64,000 nucleotides of DNA, from assembly GCF_022605725.1 (NCBI RefSeq), contig NC_065554.1:19673100-19737099 (forward strand), written 5' to 3'. How positions within the stretch are numbered: position 1 is the first letter of the stretch; the number at the start of each line of letters is the position of its first letter. This document shows positions 57,441-64,000 of the stretch, piece by piece. The position numbers and the translations under genes are program-made. The notes under the pieces are model-generated. The model searched no databases, was not told the origin of the DNA, and was given only the letters and a program-made list of their open reading frames with translations. Source of the DNA: Anthonomus grandis grandis. Its lineage: Eukaryota > Arthropoda > Insecta > Coleoptera > Curculionidae.

Positions 57441-57875
57441 CGCAGCATTTTATGGGCATCAGTAGAATGCTGCATTTTTGACTAGAAAAATCAGATGCTG
57501 ATCTTTAGAAAAGCGTTACGTTTTGCAGATACTGCATATTTATTAGGCGTTTTTTTTTCGTTTGCAATTTTTTTTTTTTGAAAAATTACTTTTTCTAAAT
57601 ATGGAGAATGTTATTTTACACAATAATATGTAAAAATCTCAAAATCGACAAATTTTGAAGTTACTGCGTTTTTCATTAGAACCGCAGAACCGCAGTCGCT
57701 CAACGAAAACGCACCTTTACGCACCGATTCTCGATCGGTCGATATTCGACTAATGTCAAACGGGTTGCCTGCATCTAGTGGCATACAAATTTTTGTTAGA
57801 CATGGCAACGTTGCGTTTTGCTGTCAACATATGTCAAAATATTCCAGTCGTCAATAATGCTGTCAAAGTCAAAAT

Positions 57876-57904
57876 CTTTCTTCCGTCGTTTTTGATTTTT
57901 GCAG
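57876..57904 (+). promoter_or_regulatory. RpL34: RpL34 5' end: TOP-like start and non-coding exon 1
   Basis: CTTTCTTCC begins at 57876, a C followed by pyrimidines as in terminal oligopyrimidine starts of ribosomal protein mRNAs. Exon 1 would end at CAG before GTTGGT (57905). Intron 1 then runs to the TTTTTGCAG acceptor at 58066. Confidence 0.5.
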
Positions 57905-58072
57905 GTTGGTTTGTGTTTTATTTAGAGAATTTTAAATCTTCAAACATCTTAGGAAATTTAGTTTCGAAATGGTTGATTCTTTTACCAAAACGAAGAGTAA
58001 ACTTCCCTCTTTCCGTTAAGGCACTTATCGTGAGGATTTTTCATAAATTTCTGTTTATTTTTGCAGGCCAAA

Positions 58073-58905
58073 ATGGTCCAACGGCTGGTTTTCCGACGAC
58101 GATTGTCGTACAACACCAAAAGCAATAGGAGACGAATGTAAGTACAATTTTAACGTAGAATCTTTAATTTCAATAAGTTTTATTAAGCATTGTTTGTAAT
58201 TGAAAATTAGTATATAAATTCAACCCTGTCTGAGGTTATGTTTATTTGTTTTGGTGTCTTATTTGATTCTGGCTTTTTTATTGTTCTATTTTATACAGGG
58301 ACTAGTATCATATAAAGTAATTTAGAATTTAATTAATTACTAGCTAACCCTTACTTTAACAATTAATAAGCACAATACAGACTTCACTAGAAACTCAAAC
58401 TATAGTATTCAATCATAAGAGTATGAAAAAACCTAACCATTAATTCTTATAGCTATTCTTTTCAACTCTTTATACATATGATGATACACTGGCTAGAGTC
58501 CTGATTGCTACTTAGCATGGTGACGACAACCTCCCTCGTTCGTTATCTTTTCTGACACTTTCATCTTGATAATCTCCAATGCTGACTTGAATGAACATTT
58601 TTAAACATAAAACTCAATTTTTCAGTGTCCGTACTCCTGGTGGCAAACTAGTATACCAATACCTCAAAAAACCCAAGAAGATCCCAAGGTGTGGACAGTG
58701 CAAAGACAAATTGAGGGGTATCCAACCTGCAAGGCCACAAGAAAGGTCTCGTTTGTGTAGGAGAAAGAAGACAGTCAAGAGGGCATATGGTGGTGTACTT
58801 TGCCACAAGTGTGTTAAGGAAAAGATTGTCAGGGCTTTCCTTATTGAAGAACAGAAAATAGTTGTTAAGGTACTGAAAGCCCAACAGGTTTCTAAGAAGA
58901 AGTAG
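58073..58905 (+). CDS. RpL34: 60S ribosomal protein L34 (eL34)
   Basis: join(58073..58137, 58626..58905), 114 aa. Exon 2 starts MVQRLVFRRRLSYNTKSNRR and ends in phase 2 at GTAAGT. Exon 3 begins after TTTTTCAG, restoring Ile and reading VRTPGGKLVYQYLKKPKK, CGQCKDKLRGIQPARPQE, KRAYGGVLCHKCVKEKIVRA, then FLIEEQKIVVKVLKAQQ. Cys pairs CGQC and CHKC form the zinc-binding site of eL34. It is a component of the large cytosolic ribosomal subunit. Length and the RRIVRTPGG junction agree with insect orthologs. It has no lesion, though transposons lie on both sides. Starting at the ATG-like codon 58591 inside intron 2 would give a wrong N-terminus. Confidence 0.97.
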
Positions 58906-58911
58906 ATGTTT

Positions 58912-58917
58912 AATAAA
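58912..58917 (+). terminator. RpL34: RpL34 polyadenylation signal
   Basis: AATAAA only 7 nt after the stop codon, implying a 3' UTR of roughly 25-35 nt, short even for a ribosomal protein gene. Confidence 0.8.
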
Positions 58918-59039
58918 GTTTGTATGTAATTTAGTCTTGGTTTTTGTCTTCCTAAAATACATTAATGTTTTAAAAAAAAATTTAAGAATTTTCCATATCA
59001 CAAGTATCATTAAAATCAAATGGCAAATAATGTCCAAAA

Positions 59040-59375
59040 CAGCTGACCTGTTTGCTGATGATTTTATGTATATGATTCGGCCACATACTTCTTATAACAG
59101 AGTTATTAAAATCACTGATATTTATGAAGGGATTTGTCAATTTAGAAATTCTTTTTCTACAGGACCAAATAATATTTCAAACTACTTTCTGCAAATGTTG
59201 CTCATTCACTATTTCCAAGCCCTTATAATTACTGTTATTTTTATCTTTGATATCATATTCCTACTATATTGAAAGAAAGTTGTAACATCTATTTTCAAAG
59301 CTAGTGACAAAAATTATTGTGATATCACTAAGCAATGCCAAAGTTATTTGATAAGTCAATATACAATCAACTATA
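59040..59375 (+). pseudogene. LINE fragment (RT start)
   Basis: SFSTGPNNISNYFLQM, then, after a stop, SIFKASDKNYCD resembles the non-LTR RT start (S..GPDGIP...L... P.FK.GDK..  NYRP). Short and decayed. Confidence 0.4.
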
Positions 59376-59722
59376 CAAGGTGTCTACTATAAAAACCGCC
59401 AAACTTTAAGAGGTGATTAAACAAGTCATTTGCAACAAAAAAGTTGTATAACATTTTTTCGAAAAGTTGTGAGTTCTGGTATTTAACATTTTTTTATTTT
59501 ATTATATTATACAAATTTCTTTGTTTTTTTTCATATAAACAAGAATATCTCCGTTATTTTTACCACCACATAAAATTTAGATATATCATCTGAAAGAGAA
59601 TTAAATTTGCTATAAGATGGGTATATTTAATTTTTTGATAACTTTGAAAAAATGTTATATGACTTGTATAATCTTCTTGTAAAGCCTCTTAAAGTTTGGT
59701 GGTTTTTATAGTAGACACCCTG
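59376..59722. mobile_element. Mariner-type MITE, 347 bp
   Basis: Inverted ends of about 35 bp (CA[A/G]GGTGTCTACTATAAAA...) with two mismatches, flanked by TA on both sides (59374-59375 and 59723-59724). A TA duplication and CAGGGTGT-type ends are characteristic of Tc1/mariner MITEs. No coding. Confidence 0.85.
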
Positions 59723-59729
59723 TATAGGC

Positions 59730-60695
59730 AATGTAAAGATATATTGCTGCAGCTGGAAAATCTTGATTACTAACTTAACAGTATTTGAGATGGATCTTTT
59801 GGAGAGGAAGGAACAAGTTGATCTTTTTCATATACAATTTTATGATAAAAACTATGCCTGCCATATTCTATTTGATAGATCCTTAGGATTTTTAAATACA
59901 CACTGATATAGATCATTTCAACTTAAGTTTAAAACTATCTATAGTAAACTAAAATTGTTTCTTTAATATTCCTCTAATGTATCTTATTTTAGAGTGTAAT
60001 GAAGAAGATTAAATAAATGGATTTAAAAAATATGATAGTTACTATAATGCTGTAATGGAGTTGTTAGCATTTGATAACTGCAAAGAGAAATTATTATGCT
60101 GAATAATTAGTAATAATATATAAATGAGTAATTAATAATAATATATAAGAGGTTAATTACAGCAGCCCAAGATAAAATGCGTAGCAATATATTTTAAATT
60201 TAGAACCATTTGTGGAAGTAGGTTCATTGAATATTTGATAACTTTTTAATGCAAGCATAGTGAGCAAATTTTTCATAGTAGAAAGAATCTAAAGATGTTT
60301 TATTTTTAAAGCTCCTCATGACCTTTAGGACCTCTTTCCTATTAGTTGATACTAGAAAAATGAACTATCCATGTGGTAGGATTTGATTGTGAGTATTGAT
60401 TGCAGATTCAGCTACAGTTAAGGAAACAGAAGTTGCTAATTGTATCTGCAATTTGTTTTCTGTCGGATCTTAAAAGTTAATTATATGTAAAGTAATTGGC
60501 TTACATTTCTTTTTCCTATTTCATCATTATCTCCCAGCATTATGTTTGTTCTTGGACTTTATAAAACAATAAATTCAAAAACATTTTATAAGGTGCTTGA
60601 TATCGTCAGGACTTAAGCAAGTGAATGAGTGCAATTAATGTAAAGTGAAATATATTAAGATGGCGTCTTAATTTATGGGGTCACCCATACTGCCG
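59730..60695. other. Intergenic, no gene seen
   Basis: AT-rich; TAATAATATATAA repeats near 60110-60150. Nothing else recognised. Confidence 0.35.
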
Positions 60696-60696
60696 T

Positions 60697-62062
60697 CCTT
60701 AGTTAAAACATCCTAACTCGCAAATCGATAAAGCTGAGAAAATTGAGATTTTATTAAAACTAATATGCAGTCCTCATGTTTTGAAGTAATTCCCTGATTT
60801 TTTTTATATGCTTAGAAATTTGCTTTTTACATTTGTGGGTAAAGTTTAATAAGGGACTAGATTCAATATTTGGTGAAATTTTAGAAAAAAAAGTTAGATA
60901 GGACTTTTTAACTTAGTAAAGTAATTATAACAAAACAAAAAATATATATATGTATATATTTGGACTGATTTTTATTAAAGACGCAGGAGTTACATTTCAA
61001 ATTAACATTATAACTAAATTACTCACTAATAAGACATTAGAACATTAAAAAAAAGATGAAAGTAAATCATGAAATCATTATGAATGGAAATCAGTTACTC
61101 AAAAAGTGCTTTACTCTTACTGGAAATCTACATTTTTTTTATTGTCAGTATCATTATTTTGGGAAACAGCTAATTCCTCCAGAATATCATTCGGTTAGCC
61201 GGAATAATAGCACGTAGCTTAGAAATCAGATCTTGTTTTCTTTTTAATTTTACACCTCGACATTGTGTTCGGCAAGAAAGTTTTGGTTCTTCCGAAAAGG
61301 CATTTTTGTAGTACAACACATTTTATCCCCTTTTAAAGTGCAAGTGTACCATATTCTGCAAGTAAGTTTTGGGAACATTTTTTTGAAGCTTAAGCTTGGA
61401 TGAACAATCTTTCCATTCAAAAAAGTTTTGTATGTTCATCTCTTTTACATTGACCTTAGATGAGTTTGTCTTTTCTACAGCCGATTTAAATTCATTAAAA
61501 TCGAATACCTTACCGTACCTTTTCAATAATTGTTCTATCTGGGACGAGTCCGCGGACAAAAGAGTGTGACCAGATTGAAAGTATTTTATTTCCAAATTCT
61601 CCAGTTCAATCTCGATAGAGTTTACAACGTAAAGAAAAAAAAAATAAAGCCCAATTTTTGTTTTGAGCTGCACAGTCGTCAAGCCGGATCGTAACATTAA
61701 TCTCTGTTATATAAAAAAAAAAGTTGAAATTAAATTATTCTTATTTCGACCCGCAACCCCTTTGTGTCATATTATTGCCACTTGCCTAGCACTTTTCGAA
61801 TATGCTCCTACTGGCACAAATGAATATTCTACAAACGGAATGCTACTTAGGACATTTTAACTTAGAAAAAGATAGATAGGACATTTTAATTTGGGATTAT
61901 CGTCTTTTCTGCACATCGATCAATATATTTAGGTGAATTTAAGGCATAAAAAATGTAGTTAGGACTTTTTAATTTAGCCAAGGAGGTAGATACCATTTGA
62001 TAGGTCAATAAAATGTAATAAGCCAAAAAAAAGATAATTTTGTAGTTAGGACGTTTTAAATA
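60697..62062 (-). mobile_element. Unassigned DNA transposon, relic 2
   Basis: Outer ends GTTAAAACATCCTAACT (about 60702-60718) and, inverted, AGTTAGGACGTTTTAAA (about 62044-62060) match with one mismatch. The word TAGGAC(A/T)TTTTAA recurs near 60898, 61852, 61875, 61960 and 62047. It carries the transposase-like relic at 61323-61697, paralogous to the one in 56128-57687, but with quite different terminal words. Confidence 0.55.
61323..61697 (-). pseudogene. DDE-like transposase fragment, relic 2
   Basis: RLDDCAAQNKNWAL at the top (read in the frame shifted by one from the long frame) leads to LENLEIKYFQSGHTLLSADS, then FDFNEFKSAVEKTNSS and MNIQNFFEWKD. Motif order and spacing are the same as in 57048-57440, but LDNC is LDDC and GHTFMSADSFHH is GHTLLSADSSQI. 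Ends near FKRG. Confidence 0.6.
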
Positions 62063-62094
62063 AAGAGGGCAGCATACATCTTTCCCCTGTCGAC

Positions 62095-62560
62095 ATGTTA
62101 TATTGCAGCAATAATTCTTTTGATATATTACGTCTCCAATATTCTTACAACATTACAGTAACATTGCATTTAAAATATAACAGATAACTTAATAATATTA
62201 CATGTTTATTGCTACAATATTGCACATACATTGTAAAGTTAATAATGCACATATGTAGTAATTGTAATATTGTTGCAATATTTCATGATTGTTGAAAATG
62301 CAATATATCAGTGTAATGTTGCATCTGTATTGCAAGCACATTATCGCTGTCATATTGTTTATATAAAATGCCAGCAATATTTCATTTCAATTTATATTTT
62401 AATATTTCATCTGCAATATTGCGTATATACTGTTAAATTTATTTGCACCTGCAATACTTTTGCAATATTTAATAACCATCACAAATGCAATATATATCAC
62501 TGAAATTCGATGTGTAATATTGCTTATGTATTATATTTAATGATAGATTAAATAGCTGAT
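62095..62560. repeat. Array rich in the word TGCAATATT
   Basis: TGCAATAT, its complement ATATTGCA and one-base variants occur well over a dozen times in about 460 bp, on both strands, at spacings of roughly 20-40 bp. It is not a clean tandem repeat. The frame at 62270-62503 is a by-product of the repeats. Confidence 0.65.
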
Positions 62561-63144
62561 TAATTTCACAGGTATCTGCGAAATTTTGCAAATAAATGTT
62601 TATTAAGTCGGTTTTAATGAAATATAATACTAATAATCAAAATATATAGATAGTACAATTATTTATTATTATCCAGGTATGTAAATATACATATAGAGGG
62701 TGTTCCGTTGGTCATGTTACAAAGTTCTAGGGCAGATAGAAAATGTCAAAAGAAAAACAAAAGTTCATGGGTCCGGAAAAGCTTCCTCAGGGAGCTAGAG
62801 CTCTTTGAAAATAACCTTTAAAAACTAGTTTTTTTTAATAGCTCCGGAACTACTTTAGCTTCCGCAACCAATTTTGGGAGGTAAATTATTGTTAGTACGT
62901 TTATTCTTTTAAACCTACTAAATAAGAAAAATATTTACCAGGGGCTTCAGAATCAGGGGGGTATTTGGTAAATTTAGGCCCATTTCTTCAAGACTTTAAT
63001 TTCTGCCCGTTTGGGCATTAGATTATGATGTTCCTATGCTTTTTACATAAAAAAGGTGCTCTTAGTAAAAGTCGGTAAATATCACCGTTTTTTGTAGAAA
63101 TTGACTAAAACCAAACTAAGATACAGCACCTGAATTAATTATTT

Positions 63145-63166
63145 TAATAATAATAATAATAATAAT
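63145..63166 (+). repeat. (AAT)n microsatellite
   Basis: About seven AAT units in the leader of the mariner-type element. Confidence 0.85.
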
Positions 63167-63257
63167 GCTAATTCATTGCCACTGTCAGTATTTTTTAAAT
63201 TTGTCACTGTCAGTATTTTTTACATGATATTAATTCCCTTTTTATTACGGTTAAGTA

Positions 63258-64000
63258 ATGGAAGATTACATTTTTGCTGAATACGCCGATATGCTTTTAA
63301 TTTATGGGGAAGTTCGATGTAATGGTAGAGCTGCCTCTCGACTATATGAAGAGCGGTTTCCTGAAAGGCGAATCCCAGCTCACACACTTTTTGAAAGGGT
63401 CAATCAACGGCTCAGGGAGACTGGCTCCGTTAAAATAAAACGCCAAGATAATGGCGCGCAAAGGAACATCCGAATCCCGGATTTTGAGGAAGAAGTGCTT
63501 CAGCGATTTGAAGATAACCCATCAGTAAGTACTCGAGCAGTAGCTGACGCGATGCATGTAAATCATGTTAGGGTATGGAACGTTGTTAATGAACAGCTTC
63601 TTCGGCCCTACCACTTGCAAAAGGTGCAATCATTAGGACCCAATGATTTTATGCCCCGCGTGAATTTTTGCCAGTGGTTTCTTGACCGGTGTACAGAAGA
63701 ACCTCAATTTCCAAAATATGTGCTTTTTACTGACGAGGCTTTATTTACAAAAGAAGGCATTTTTAATTCTAAGAATAATCATGTGTGGAGTGAGGAAAAC
63801 CCTTATGGTATTCATTTTAGGAGCTACCAACATAAGTTTTCGGTCAATATGTGGGCCGGCATTGTTGGAGAACGCTTAATTGGTCCAATTATGTTGCCTC
63901 CTCGTTTAACGGGAAATATTTATTTAAACTTTTTAAGAAATGTACTGCCAGAACTATTAGATGATCTGCCCCTAAATATACGACAGAACTTATGGCTACA
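63258..64000 (+). CDS. Mariner-type transposase, intact as far as visible (partial)
   Basis: 247 codons from ATG 63258 without a stop, running off the window. The N-terminus (EDYIFAEYADMLLIYGEVRC, NGRAASRLYEERFPERRIP, LFERVNQRLRETGSVKIKR) matches the helix-turn-helix domain I know as DUF4817, found on mariner-type transposases of insects. A second helix-turn-helix (STRAVADAMHVNHVRVWNVV) follows. The catalytic domain begins with YVLFTDEALFTKEG (first Asp) and continues NMWAGIVGERLIGP. The second and third acidic residues lie beyond the edge. Among the mariner-type genes here it is the only one with no lesion, so it may be young or active. Confidence 0.85.
   Translation, partial: MEDYIFAEYADMLLIYGEVRCNGRAASRLYEERFPERRIPAHTLFERVNQRLRETGSVKIKRQDNGAQRNIRIPDFEEEVLQRFEDNPSVSTRAVADAMHVNHVRVWNVVNEQLLRPYHLQKVQSLGPNDFMPRVNFCQWFLDRCTEEPQFPKYVLFTDEALFTKEGIFNSKNNHVWSEENPYGIHFRSYQHKFSVNMWAGIVGERLIGPIMLPPRLTGNIYLNFLRNVLPELLDDLPLNIRQNLWL

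Larger units (their letters stand above)
56128..57687 (-). mobile_element. Unassigned DNA transposon, relic 1
   Basis: Inverted ends 56128-56158 and 57657-57687 share GTTCTAATGAAAAACGCAGT plus flanking bases. The word AAAACGCAGT or its complement recurs inside near both ends (about 56142, 56319, 56371, 56401, 57436, 57464, 57659), as subterminal binding repeats would. It contains the transposase-like relic at 57048-57440 and a smaller fold-back at 56637-56774. A candidate 4-bp duplication, AACC, flanks it but could be chance. Confidence 0.6.
62696..64000 (+). mobile_element. Mariner-type transposon, truncated by the window edge
   Basis: The 5' end appears to begin AGAGGGTGTTCCGTTGGTCA near 62696 after TA, as in Tc1/mariner elements. 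The long leader includes an (AAT)n run (63145-63166). The transposase frame starts at 63258 and is open to base 64000. Confidence 0.65.

Noticed and set aside
58591..58625. ATG-like start for RpL34 at 58591
   Set aside because: It lies inside intron 2; the conserved N-terminus MVQRL is on the exon at 58073-58137.
62270..62503. Plus-strand frame of 77 aa
   Set aside because: Composed of the TGCAATATT repeats.
62095..62560. CRISPR-like array
   Set aside because: Repeat words are on both strands, short and irregularly spaced; the surrounding DNA is eukaryotic.
1..64000. tRNA, rRNA or snRNA genes
   Set aside because: No cloverleaf, A/B-box pair or rRNA core motif was seen by eye; a tRNAscan-SE and Infernal run would settle it.

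Overview
The window looks like AT-rich nuclear DNA of an insect. Supporting signs are short spliced genes with GT-AG introns, TATA boxes and AATAAA signals, an insect-type RpL34 gene, and a dense mix of animal transposons (Tc1/mariner, piggyBac, PIF/Harbinger, hAT, Mutator-like, LINE, Ty3/gypsy). A beetle is plausible from the transposon mix, but this is inference. I see no bacterial operon, CRISPR array, tRNA or rRNA.

Host-like genes. (1) 1-9108 is a tandem array of a ~3.36 kb unit, 2.7 copies. Each copy carries a two-exon gene for a small secreted coiled-coil protein; copies 1 and 2 also carry the tail of an old integrase-type transposon. (2) A related-looking secreted coiled-coil gene lies at 13292-13762 (+), another at 34542-35258 (-). 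(3) Two genes for very small secreted proteins, at 23187-23498 (+) and 29099-33912 (-), share intron phases and a second exon of exactly 122 nt. All seven genes put a signal peptide on a short first exon that ends in phase 1. (4) RpL34 (eL34) is complete at 57876-58917. It is the one certain housekeeping gene.

Transposon landscape from left to right: LINE relic (9.1-9.8 kb); Tc1/mariner relic (10.4-11.3); fold-back (12.2-12.6); PHD-finger element (15.1-16.1); piggyBac relic (16.6-18.7); Harbinger relic with MADF gene (18.9-20.9); Tc1 3' end (22.0-22.3); DD41D mariner (23.9-25.0) beside Harbinger and MADF fragments (25.0-25.7); mariner relic and a long-inverted-repeat element (26.1-28.2); LINE and DD41D mariner in the long intron of the minus-strand small gene (29.9-32.3); several LINEs (36.3-41.4, 44.2-44.8); Ty3/gypsy with a probable 3' LTR (41.6-43.8); fold-back (45.9-46.5); second Ty3/gypsy (46.9-48.2), whose repeat-rich 3' part is split by a Mutator-like element with intact ends and a 9-bp target duplication (48388-51659); hAT non-autonomous element with an 8-bp duplication (54438-55334); a hammerhead-ribozyme-like fold (55687-55744); two relics of a DDE-like transposon family I cannot name, on either side of RpL34 (56.1-57.7 and 60.7-62.1); a mariner-type MITE (59.4-59.7); a TGCAATAT-rich array (62.1-62.6); and a mariner-type transposase whose frame is open to the window edge (63258-64000).

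Most interesting are the cluster of small secreted proteins with a common signal-exon design, the mosaic history of the tandem array, the unassigned transposon family, the Mutator-like insertion and the ribozyme-like fold. No search could be run. Family names come from motifs read by eye.
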